In this document: positions 1-6,718 of the stretch, one piece after another
Layout of the letters: the number at the start of each line of letters is the position of its first letter
How positions within the stretch are numbered: position 1 is the stretch's first letter
Assembly (NCBI GenBank): GCA_018829865.1
Contig: JAHJTR010000223.1
Span: forward strand, 1-13,769
From: Patescibacteria group bacterium
GTDB taxonomy: Bacteria; Patescibacteriota; Gracilibacteria; UBA1369; JAHJTR01
Direction of reading: 5' to 3'
Length of the DNA stretch: 13,769 bases
Notes under the pieces: generated by a model
What the model saw: only the letters and a program-made list of their open reading frames with translations
The model's database searches: none
What the model was told of the DNA's origin: nothing
Made by a program: the position numbers and the translations under genes

Positions 1-54
1 AGCTCAGCAGTCAGATATTCACTGCGTTCATAACTGTCTGCTGGCTTCCGCTCG

Positions 55-77
55 CATTTTGCGGGGGCCCCTAGTTT
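55..77 (+). repeat. GC-rich direct repeat, copy 1
   Basis: This 23-base unit starts CATTTTGCGGGGG and continues through a CCCC run into AGTTT. It matches 184-206 at 22 of 23 positions; the one difference is T72 against C201. The GGGGCCCC core (64-71) is palindromic. The start-to-start distance of the copies is 129 bases, and flanking sequence is only weakly similar. Confidence 0.75.
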
Positions 78-118
78 GTCGTCACTTAACCACTCTGCAG
101 CTTTCGAATCATCCTGCG

Positions 119-194
119 GATGCTTCTTCAGCTTCCGAGTGTCGCTCCTCTCCCCACAAAATACGTTCGCTGCGCTCTCTTCTCATTTTGCGGG
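119..194 (+). repeat. Diverged long repeat, copy 1
   Basis: The segment runs from a GCTTC-rich stretch through CCCCACAAAATACG into TTCGCTGCGCTC and a GCGGG end. The same order of elements recurs at 359-423. The best-conserved part is CCCCACAAAAT followed by a GTT-GCT-GCTCT pattern. In that part copy 2 differs mainly by C or G to T changes, as if it were a decayed copy. The unit's nature is unknown. Confidence 0.5.
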
Positions 195-195
195 G
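152..195. repeat. Inverted repeat, possible stem-loop
   Basis: The left arm CCCCACAAAAT (152-162) pairs with the right arm ATTTTGCGGGG (185-195) at 10 of 11 positions, with one A/C mismatch and a 22-base loop. No T-run follows on either side, so it is not a standard intrinsic terminator. It could be a structured transcript or the end of a repeat element. Confidence 0.5.
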
Positions 196-206
196 GCCCC
201 CAGTTT
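184..206 (+). repeat. GC-rich direct repeat, copy 2
   Basis: This is the second copy of the 23-base unit at 55-77, with one mismatch. Its core GGGGGCCCCC (192-201) is a perfect 10-base palindrome. Its left part also pairs with 152-162 as the right arm of an inverted repeat. Confidence 0.75.
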
Positions 207-358
207 TTGGGAGAAATGGCTTTGGTTGCGTCTGCAATCGAAGAGTTTATTTGTAGGATTGCTGTTTGAGGGTTTGCTGGCTCCAAAAAGGCGCTTCCTG
301 CGGTCGCTGTTTTTGGGTTTGTTTGCAGACTGTTGGTCTTTTTTTGCTGTGCTGTAAA

Positions 359-423
359 AGTCTTTCTGGCTTCTGTGCGTCGTTTTTTTCCCCACAAAAT
401 ATGTTTGCTTTGCTCTTGCGGGA
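359..423 (+). repeat. Diverged long repeat, copy 2 (decayed)
   Basis: Related to 119-194: a CTGGCTTC-type start, then GTCG, a pyrimidine run, CCCCACAAAATATG (390-403), a GCTTTGCTCTT stretch and GCGGGA. Compared with copy 1, several C or G positions are T. The elements CTGGCTTC (365-372) and CTGGCTCC (278-285) also echo CTGGCTTCC at 41-49, suggesting more than two decayed units in this block. Confidence 0.45.
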
Positions 424-569
424 GATTTTGGGTTCGGGAGATATTTTTCTTGAATTAAATTTTATGTGAATTCATGAATACGGAAAAAATATTTTGTACT
501 TTTTCCCCGGGGATTTTAATGTTTTTTGGGTTATTTCTTGCCTTGTTTCTTTTTAAAAGTGAGGTTTTG

Positions 570-578
570 TGTTATAAT
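570..578 (+). promoter_or_regulatory. Extended -10 promoter for the pilus operon
   Basis: TGTTATAAT contains a perfect TATAAT (573-578) preceded by TG one base upstream, the extended -10 form of sigma70-type promoters. No good -35 is seen at 17 bases; the sequence there is only T-rich (TTTTTA, 550-555), which is tolerable for an extended -10. Transcription should start near 585. That places the ATG at 580 upstream of the transcript and supports the pilB start at 610, with a leader of about 25 bases. Confidence 0.6.
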
Positions 579-609
579 TATGAGATTTATTGTGAACATA
601 TTAATACAA

Positions 610-2304
610 ATGTTGAATACAAAAATTTTAATTGATGAGCTTGCCAAGATTGATGTTAATACTGTCAAAAATTGGCAAAAATATGAGGAGGATGCAAAAC
701 TGAAAAGCTTGCTGCTTAGTGAATATTTGCTTAAATATGGTAATTATGAGGAAAATAAGCTGAAAGCGGCATTGGCAAAGGCTTATGGTGTTGGGTTTGT
801 GCCGCAATTGCCGGATAGACTGATGAAAATGACTGAGTTTTATATGCCTCTTAGTTTGGCTAAAGCTCAAAGTATGGTTGTATTTGAGTCGAATGCCAAG
901 GTGGTAAAAATTGCAACTTCTAATCCTGCAAATGGTGAGGTCTTTGATCTCCTTAGAAAAAAAATTAAGAAGAGTATTAAGAAATATTTTGCTTTTAGCT
1001 ACGAAATTGAAAAATCTCTTAAAGAAACGCAGACCGATTTTGAGGAACAATTTAAGAATTTGAAGGTCGGTGCGCTTAAAGATATTACGAGTATTGAGTC
1101 TCTTAAGAATTCTTCGCAATTGCTTGATATTATTCTGCTTAACTCCCTTGAATATAAATCTTCAGATATTCATATCGAGCCGCATGAAGAGCGCCTTGTG
1201 ATCAGGTTTAGAGTTGATGGGGTGCTGCAGGACATTATTGATTTGCCTTTGAAACTTGCGGATATTATTACGACCAGAATTAAGGTTTTGGCGAGTCTGA
1301 GAATTGATGAGCATCAAAAACCGCAGGATGGTAGGTTTAAATTGTCGCTTCCTGATGGGAATGAAATTACTACCAGGGTCTCTATTTTGCCGATTTATGA
1401 AGGAGAGAAAGTGGTGATGCGTATTTTAAGTGCGAAAAGTCAAAAAACACAGCTAAAGGATTTGGGATTTACTGATGATAATCAGTCAATTATTTATAGC
1501 AATATTGATAAGGCTCACGGGATGTTGCTTGTGACGGGGCCGACCGGGAGTGGTAAAACTACGACATTATATACGATTTTGAAAATGCTTAATAAACCTG
1601 AAGTGAATTTGGTGACTATTGAGGATCCTATTGAATATAGACTTGATAGAGTTAATCAGATTCAGGTTAATAATGCTGCTGATCTGACCTTTGCAAGTGG
1701 GCTCAGGTCGATTTTGAGGCAGGATCCGGATGTGATAATGGTTGGTGAAATTCGTGATGAAGAAACGGCTGGTATTGCTGTTAATGCGGCTTTGACCGGT
1801 CATTTGGTGCTTGCCACTTTGCATACGAATTCGGCGATTGATTCTTTGCCTCGTTTGCTTGAGATGGGGGTTGAACCATATTTGGTGGCTTCGACTGCTA
1901 ATGTTGTTGTTGCTCAGCGTTTGGCTCGTTCTTTGTGTGAGAAATGTAAGAAGGAGATTGAATTTTCTCAGGAGATTTTAGACTCCTTTAAACTGGAGGA
2001 CTCAGATTTCTCAAAAAATTTGAATGACTTTGCGAAGAAATATATTCCTGTAGGAACAAAAATCTTTCAGGCTAAGGGATGCTCTAAATGTGGTGATACC
2101 GGTTATTCGGGGCGAATTGCTCTTGCTGAAGTGCTTAGTGTGACTGAGGATATTCAAAAATTGATTTATGGGCGTAAATCTCCTCTGGAAATATTAGTTT
2201 CGGCTAAGGAAAATGGATTTAAAGAATTAATTGAGGATGCCTTGTTAAAAGTACAGGAAGGCAAAATTTCGCTTGAGGAAATTGTTCGAGTTCTTAAAGA
2301 GTAA
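610..2304 (+). CDS. pilB: Type IV pilus assembly ATPase PilB (GspE family)
   Basis: Secretion-type hexameric ATPase that powers pilus extension at the cytoplasmic face, working with PilC. The 564-residue protein has an N-terminal GspE/MshEN-like region (about 25-110), a linker helix region, then the ATPase core. That core shows Walker A GPTGSGKT (310-317), an Asp box around TIEDPIEYR, Walker B around DPDVIMVGEIRDEET, and a His box in TGHLVLATLHTN. The tetracysteine zinc site typical of PilB/GspE rather than PilT is present as CEKC (443-446) and CSKC (491-494). The length is usual for PilB. The frame is open upstream to a TTG at 526, with an ATG at 580, but both lie before the likely transcription start, so ATG 610 is chosen. 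No clear ribosome site is seen. It is the first gene of the pilus operon; pilC follows after 4 bases. Confidence 0.96.
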   Translation: MLNTKILIDELAKIDVNTVKNWQKYEEDAKLKSLLLSEYLLKYGNYEENKLKAALAKAYGVGFVPQLPDRLMKMTEFYMPLSLAKAQSMVVFESNAKVVKIATSNPANGEVFDLLRKKIKKSIKKYFAFSYEIEKSLKETQTDFEEQFKNLKVGALKDITSIESLKNSSQLLDIILLNSLEYKSSDIHIEPHEERLVIRFRVDGVLQDIIDLPLKLADIITTRIKVLASLRIDEHQKPQDGRFKLSLPDGNEITTRVSILPIYEGEKVVMRILSAKSQKTQLKDLGFTDDNQSIIYSNIDKAHGMLLVTGPTGSGKTTTLYTILKMLNKPEVNLVTIEDPIEYRLDRVNQIQVNNAADLTFASGLRSILRQDPDVIMVGEIRDEETAGIAVNAALTGHLVLATLHTNSAIDSLPRLLEMGVEPYLVASTANVVVAQRLARSLCEKCKKEIEFSQEILDSFKLEDSDFSKNLNDFAKKYIPVGTKIFQAKGCSKCGDTGYSGRIALAEVLSVTEDIQKLIYGRKSPLEILVSAKENGFKELIEDALLKVQEGKISLEEIVRVLKE

Positions 2305-2308
2305 ACAA

Positions 2309-3520
2309 ATGCCTTTATTTAAATATAAAGCGGTTAATCAAGATGGTCAGCGAATTGAAAGCAATGTTTTTGCTTTAAATGAAGATGAGGCTGTGAATTC
2401 GCTTAAGGCTAAGAAAATTGTTGTTGTGAAAATTGAGGAGGCTAAGGTTAAAATTCATTTTTGGCAGAAATCTTATGGTCATGTGAGCTTTAAAGAAAAA
2501 AGTGTTTTTTTGAAATATCTTTCATCTATTTTGAAGGCGGGGCTGAGTATAAAAAAAGCTATGGAAATTTTAGGTTTGCAGATGAAAAATAAATTTTTTG
2601 CTAATATTATTAGTGAAATAAGAGAAAGTATTGTAAATGGCCAATCATTTAATGCAAGTCTTAGCAAGTATCCAAAGGTTTTTTCAGCCGTTTTTGTGAA
2701 TATGATAGCTGTTGGGGAGGTTTCGGGTACTTTGCCCTCGGTTCTTGAATATCTTGATAAATTGATGACAAAGGATTATAGGTTTAAACAAACGATTAAG
2801 GGGGCAATGACGTATCCCGTTGTTATTTTGGTTTTGGTTGTTTCGGTATCGGTTGGTCTTATTAAATTTATTGTTCCGAGAATTACTAAGATTTTTAAGA
2901 GTTTTGATGTTGAACTGCCGCTAATGACTAGATTTTTAATTGGTGCGGAATCTTTTCTTTCAAATTATTGGGTATTATTGCTCATAGCTATTGGATGTTT
3001 GGCTGTGGGAATAATTGTGATGCTTAAGGTTCGCAGAATTCGTAAGATTTTTCATAAAGTTTTATTGAGATTGCCGGTACTTGGTGGACTTATTAAACAG
3101 ATTCAGGTTGCGAGATTTACGCAAATAGCTTCATCTCTTATTAAAAGTGGTTTGCCGATTGTTAAATCTTTAGCAATAACATCTAAGACTTTGAAAAATC
3201 TGGTTTATAGTGATTATGTTGTTGATGCGGTGTCATATATTGAATCAGGGGGAGATTTATCTGATTATCTTGAACAGAGACCGGATCTTTTTGATCCAAT
3301 AATTACTCAAATGATCAGACTTGGTGAAAAAACAGGAACATTGGATCAAACAATGGATAGTATAGCCGAATTAAATGAGGCTGAAGTTAATGAGAAAGTT
3401 AAAACCATATCGGGCCTTATTGGTCCGGTTATGCTTATTATTATGGGATTGCTTGTAGGAGGAATAGCAGTCTCAGTCATTATGCCGATTTATCAACTAC
3501 CTACTCTAATGGGACGCTAA
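2309..3520 (+). CDS. pilC: Type IV pilus inner-membrane platform protein PilC (GspF family)
   Basis: Polytopic platform protein that couples the PilB ATPase to pilin assembly. The 403-residue product has the family's layout. A short N-terminal region opens MPLFKYKAVNQDG, typical of PilC/GspF. Two T2SSF helical domains follow (about 62-187 and 265-390), each with a G-E-x-[ST]-G-T-L type motif: AVGEVSGTLP in the first and RLGEKTGTLD in the second. Three membrane segments lie near 169-193, 220-240 and 374-395. The C-terminal MPIYQL segment is also typical. The frame is open to a TTG at 2273 inside pilB, but ATG 2309, after an A-rich stretch and 4 bases past the pilB stop, matches the family N-terminus. 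Its last base is shared with the next start (TAATG). Confidence 0.95.
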   Translation: MPLFKYKAVNQDGQRIESNVFALNEDEAVNSLKAKKIVVVKIEEAKVKIHFWQKSYGHVSFKEKSVFLKYLSSILKAGLSIKKAMEILGLQMKNKFFANIISEIRESIVNGQSFNASLSKYPKVFSAVFVNMIAVGEVSGTLPSVLEYLDKLMTKDYRFKQTIKGAMTYPVVILVLVVSVSVGLIKFIVPRITKIFKSFDVELPLMTRFLIGAESFLSNYWVLLLIAIGCLAVGIIVMLKVRRIRKIFHKVLLRLPVLGGLIKQIQVARFTQIASSLIKSGLPIVKSLAITSKTLKNLVYSDYVVDAVSYIESGGDLSDYLEQRPDLFDPIITQMIRLGEKTGTLDQTMDSIAELNEAEVNEKVKTISGLIGPVMLIIMGLLVGGIAVSVIMPIYQLPTLMGR

Positions 3521-3990
3521 TGAGATTTGAATTTTTAAAAAATAGGGGATTTACATTGCTTGAAATTATTGTGGTAATGATGATGTTTGCTATTATTGTG
3601 GGAGGGCTATTTGCGTATTCGCGAGATACATTGGTTAGTACTCAGTTTCATACCGTAGTTTACGAGATTAAGCATTCTTTATTAACCAGCGAAAATTATA
3701 GTAGGGCTAATTATTTGAATGTGAGGAGTGGTATGTCTTTTGATGATAATTTCTATACTGTATTTTTTGCGGATACATATTCGTCAATTGATACGGCTAA
3801 TATTGCAACTGAATTGCCAAGCACGATTTATTTTAGTGAGGCTTCATTTGGTGGTGACAGTATTCTCTACTTCTCAAAATTTACTGGGATTCCCGATTCG
3901 ACGGGGACGATTACAATAAATGATTATTCAGGAAGACAAGCGTCTATTTCTATTGATACAGAAGGGGTTATTGATATTACATATAATTAA
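3520..3990 (+). CDS. Minor prepilin, GspH/FimT-like
   Basis: A 156-residue prepilin. The N-terminus has a class III leader with cleavage expected after Gly10 (NRG/FTLLEIIVV), Glu at +5 (residue 15) and a hydrophobic helix to about residue 32. A serine/threonine-rich beta-rich domain follows, ending in a GRQASISIDTEGVI segment like the closing strands of GspH/FimT pseudopilins. It is first of four consecutive minor prepilin genes, as GspH is in the gspHIJK order of type II secretion, and would join the priming and tip complex. It overlaps pilC and the next gene by one base each (TAATG), suggesting coupled translation. Prepilin identity is firm; the GspH assignment rests on position and the C-terminal pattern. 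Confidence 0.85.
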   Translation: MRFEFLKNRGFTLLEIIVVMMMFAIIVGGLFAYSRDTLVSTQFHTVVYEIKHSLLTSENYSRANYLNVRSGMSFDDNFYTVFFADTYSSIDTANIATELPSTIYFSEASFGGDSILYFSKFTGIPDSTGTITINDYSGRQASISIDTEGVIDITYN

Positions 3991-5831
3991 TGAATAAACA
4001 GAGAAAAAAAAATAGATGTGGATTCAGTTTGATTGAAATAATCTTGGTTATTGTAATGATGCTTATTTTTTCAGGTGCATTTTATTCGCTTGATTTGGTT
4101 AATAGCTTTTCTGTGGAGAAGAAAATTAATAATTCGCATGCGATTAATTATGCAAGAGAGGGATTGGAAATAGTGCGCAATATTAAATATGAAAATTATT
4201 TGAGCTTGCAAGATGGAGATTATTATTTAAGTGAGAGCTCTGGTGATTATTCGCTTGTTTCAGGGGGGATTGAGACTATTAGTGATTTTTATACCAGGGC
4301 AATTAATATTGCTCCTGTGTATCGTAATGCGGCAAATCAAATTGATGAAAATGGTGAAAACCTTGATAATTTGACGAAAAAAATTACGGTTACGGTTTCG
4401 TGGGAGGGGCCTTTTAATGATAATAAAAGTATTGTTGTTCAGGAATTTTTGGCTGATTGGCAGGGGATTTCTTGGATTCAGACTACAAAAAGTCATTTTG
4501 ATGCCGGTGTAAATAGTAATACGATTGTGTATGTGTCTGATCCGATTATTCCGGATAATGGGAAGATAGAGCTTGAGCCGGCCGTTGCACAGACAACGTA
4601 TCTAGGAACAGCTAATGTTTATGAGCGAGCCAAGGGTATTTTTTATAAAGATAATGTTGTTTATGTTGCCGTGGCGAAAGCGAGTGGTGGTTTGTGTAGT
4701 GTGGGGGTTACCGATCCCTTAAATGTGGTTGAATTGGATTGTATTGATATAGGGGCTAAGGCTAATAATTTGGTTGTTAGTGGTAATTATGCTTATGTTG
4801 TGCAAGATTCTAAAAATAAAGGGCTTGCTATAGTTGATATTTCGGATCCGGAAAACCTTGATTTGGTTTCGACGTTAGATGTTTATGATTATGCAAAAGA
4901 TATTGATATTCAGGGTAATTATGTTTATTTGGCGGTTGATCATTGGTTTTATTCTATGGTTATTGTAAATGTATCCAATCCTAGTTCGCCTTTTGTGGCC
5001 AGTAATGCCATTGCTTTTGGAGTTGCTAATGCTATTGAGGTTTCGGGAAATTATGCTTTCTTGAGTTTGGATAATACATTGCAGGTTTTTAATGTTGCTA
5101 ATGTTAATTTTCCCTATTTGACTTCTTTGGCGATTATCGGTTATGAATGCGGTGGAAGTGTTTTTAGAGATAATTACTTGTTTTTGGCGGTAAAAAAGAG
5201 TGATGCCGGTTTATATATTCTTGATTATACGAATATTGCTTGGCCATCGTTAGTTGATGCAATTGATGTTGGGAATATAGCTAATGATGTGGATATAAGT
5301 GATGATTATTTGTATGTTGCGGTTGATGAGAATGCTGCCGGGGCTGCGGTTTATGATATTTCTGATTCTGAGAATGTTACTTTTTTGGAAAATGTTGATA
5401 TTGGAGGGAAGGGTAACTCTGTTCACTCTACTTCTAGTTATATTTATTATGCAGTTGATACGGCGCTTCAGGGCGTGGCTATCCTTACAAAAGTAACGAC
5501 TCAATTGCAGCAGGATGGTAATTTTACTTCTAAAATTCATGATACGGGATCTGAATTGTATACTTATAAAAATATTAACTGGTTAAGTTCGGATCCTCCG
5601 GGTACAGAGATTAAGTTCCAAATTAGAACAGCAGATACTGAATTGGGGATTTCTGCGGCGGAATTTGTTGGATCTGATGGCACTAACTCCACATATTACA
5701 CTGTATCTCCCGCAGTTATTACATTGAGCCCTACCAGAAGTGGGCAGAGATATATTCAATGGAGAGCATTTTTTGGTGGTGACGGAAATTCATCATCATC
5801 TTTAGAGGAAGTAACAATTAAATATGAATAA
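3990..5831 (+). CDS. PilV-like minor prepilin fused to a seven-unit beta-propeller; candidate pilus-tip adhesin
   Basis: A 613-residue prepilin, several times the usual size. Residues 1-200 resemble PilV/GspI: a basic leader, cleavage expected after Gly11 (NRCG/FSLIEI), Glu16 at +5, a hydrophobic helix to about 30, an AREGLEIVRNI helix and an ITVTVSWEG strand. Residues about 204-500 contain seven units of roughly 42 residues with the pattern GNYxYxAV...G(L/V)xIVDISDPxx...VDxxxxAxDI, typical of LVIVD-type propeller repeats. The strand before unit 1 (TTYLGTANVYERAKGI) supplies the strand missing after unit 7, so the ring can close. Residues about 505-613 form another beta-rich domain, with a SKIHDTGS motif and an RYIQWRAFF strand. 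The gene sits in the PilV/GspI slot between GspH- and PilW-like genes and overlaps the next by 8 bases (ATGAATAA). Inference: the propeller sits at the pilus tip as an adhesin, comparable in idea to PilY1. Confidence 0.85.
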   Translation: MNKQRKKNRCGFSLIEIILVIVMMLIFSGAFYSLDLVNSFSVEKKINNSHAINYAREGLEIVRNIKYENYLSLQDGDYYLSESSGDYSLVSGGIETISDFYTRAINIAPVYRNAANQIDENGENLDNLTKKITVTVSWEGPFNDNKSIVVQEFLADWQGISWIQTTKSHFDAGVNSNTIVYVSDPIIPDNGKIELEPAVAQTTYLGTANVYERAKGIFYKDNVVYVAVAKASGGLCSVGVTDPLNVVELDCIDIGAKANNLVVSGNYAYVVQDSKNKGLAIVDISDPENLDLVSTLDVYDYAKDIDIQGNYVYLAVDHWFYSMVIVNVSNPSSPFVASNAIAFGVANAIEVSGNYAFLSLDNTLQVFNVANVNFPYLTSLAIIGYECGGSVFRDNYLFLAVKKSDAGLYILDYTNIAWPSLVDAIDVGNIANDVDISDDYLYVAVDENAAGAAVYDISDSENVTFLENVDIGGKGNSVHSTSSYIYYAVDTALQGVAILTKVTTQLQQDGNFTSKIHDTGSELYTYKNINWLSSDPPGTEIKFQIRTADTELGISAAEFVGSDGTNSTYYTVSPAVITLSPTRSGQRYIQWRAFFGGDGNSSSSLEEVTIKYE

Positions 5832-6318
5832 AATAAATTTTAAAAAAGGTTTTACACTTGTGGAGATAATTTTTTATATGGCTTTGTTTGCGATAGTGAT
5901 TGTTGGAATGTTTAATATGGCGGTTTTTTTGACGGAGAGAAGCCAGCTTGTTATTGAAAAAAATCAGCTTGTTACCGAGTCATCTCTTTTATTTGATGAG
6001 GTGGCTAGATTGATAAAAACCGGTAAAACTGTTAATGATGCGAATTCGACGCTTGATCAGGATTTATCCGTATTTGAATTTGATGATGCGGATGCTAATA
6101 CCATTAAGCTTGAGGTTGTTACCGGTGTACTCAAAAAGACTTTTAATGGTGGTACTGCTCTTAATTTGCATTCAGATGATATTTCAGTCGATAGATTTTA
6201 TGTAAGGAAGTTGAACCAAGCGAATAATGTTGGGTTGATAAATGTTAGCATGGAATTTTCAAATTCTTTTGGTCAGGAATTTGCTTTAACTACTACTCTT
6301 AACTTTGTTTATGAATAG
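5824..6318 (+). CDS. Minor prepilin, PilW/GspJ-like
   Basis: A 164-residue prepilin with leader MNKINFKKG, cleavage expected after Gly9, and mature start FTLVEIIFYMALFAIVIVG with Glu at +5 (residue 14). A hydrophobic helix is followed by a long amphipathic helix (ERSQLVIEKNQLVTESSLLF) and a beta-rich domain with VSMEFSNSFGQEF near the end, as in PilW/GspJ-type proteins. It is third in the minor prepilin set. Its start lies inside the end of the previous gene through the 8-base overlap ATGAATAA, and its own end overlaps the next start through ATGAATAG. Family membership is clear; assignment to PilW/GspJ is by order and general pattern. Confidence 0.85.
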   Translation: MNKINFKKGFTLVEIIFYMALFAIVIVGMFNMAVFLTERSQLVIEKNQLVTESSLLFDEVARLIKTGKTVNDANSTLDQDLSVFEFDDADANTIKLEVVTGVLKKTFNGGTALNLHSDDISVDRFYVRKLNQANNVGLINVSMEFSNSFGQEFALTTTLNFVYE

Positions 6319-6718
6319 AAGAAAATTAAAAAAAGGCGGATATATTGCTTTGATTAGTGTTTCTATAATAATGGTAGTGCTTATTATTTTTCTCACGAGT
6401 GCTCAATTCATTATTTCCTCGGGTTTGCAGGGAGGATTAACCGATAGATTGTCGATTGAAGCTTACTCTGTAGCCGAAACTTGTTTTGATGATGCTTTGA
6501 TTTTACTTAGAAGTAATTCATCTTATGTTGGGGGAAGTTTGAATGTAGCGGATGGATATTGTATAATTGTATTAACTGATTCAGGTCCAAATACAAAAAA
6601 CATTCAGGTTGAGGGAAGTACTTTAAATACATATTTTCAGACCATTGAGGCTGAAATTGAGATTATAGAGACCTCAGATACGAAACAGATAATTATTCTT
6701 AGTAAAAACAGATATTAA
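6311..6718 (+). CDS. Minor prepilin-like protein, PilX/GspK position, lacking Glu+5
   Basis: A 135-residue protein with a basic N-terminus (MNRRKLKKGG) and one hydrophobic helix (YIALISVSIIMVVLIIFLTS). If cleaved after Gly10, position +5 is Ile15, so the usual Glu+5 is absent, as known for GspK and PilX_N-type proteins, which cap the tip complex. The body has a VAETCFDDALILL helix and a GYCIIV strand; Cys in each could form a disulfide. It is much shorter than classical GspK, so PilX-like fits better. The frame extends to a TTG at 6305, but ATG 6311 gives the same ATGAATA-type 8-base overlap seen at two other junctions of this operon. The stop overlaps the next start by one base. Confidence 0.75.
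   Translation: MNRRKLKKGGYIALISVSIIMVVLIIFLTSAQFIISSGLQGGLTDRLSIEAYSVAETCFDDALILLRSNSSYVGGSLNVADGYCIIVLTDSGPNTKNIQVEGSTLNTYFQTIEAEIEIIETSDTKQIIILSKNRY

Larger units (their letters stand above)
1..525. other. GC-rich non-coding region with degenerate repeats upstream of the pilus operon
   Basis: No convincing gene is seen here on either strand. The open frames overlap each other, have low-complexity translations and match no family I recognise. By hand count the first 240 bases are about 53% G+C and 241-360 about 44%, while a 60-base sample of pilB is about 32%. The stretch contains a direct repeat (55-77 and 184-206), a second diverged repeat (119-194 and 359-423), an inverted repeat (152-195), GGGGCCCC-type palindromes at 64-71 and 192-201, and a small perfect hairpin CATCC-TGC-GGATG at 110-122. 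From about 440 onward it becomes AT-rich and leads into the pilB promoter, with short palindromes at 470-479 (ATTCATGAAT) and 504-513 (TCCCCGGGGA). It may be a remnant of a dispersed repeat or structured-RNA element; no function is assigned. Confidence 0.6.

Noticed and set aside
128..397. Overlapping minus-strand open frames in the upstream region (128-397 and 183-395)
   Set aside because: The translations are low-complexity and Lys/Thr/Gln/Ala-rich without motifs, two frames overlap over the same repeats, and composition does not match the coding DNA of the window.
76..469. Plus-strand open frames at 59-256, 76-357 and 266-469
   Set aside because: They cross the GC-rich repeats, are rich in Phe, Leu and Cys from T-rich sequence, and overlap one another; nothing resembles a known family.
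1..470. CRISPR array in the upstream repeats
   Set aside because: Copies are too few, unequal in length and spacing, and diverged; no cas genes are present.
580..609. Upstream ATG at 580 as the pilB start
   Set aside because: It lies two bases after a perfect extended -10 and before the expected transcription start; the added residues are not typical of PilB.
628..1119. Minus-strand open frames opposite pilB and other long genes
   Set aside because: They are antisense shadows of strongly supported plus-strand genes, with no family features.
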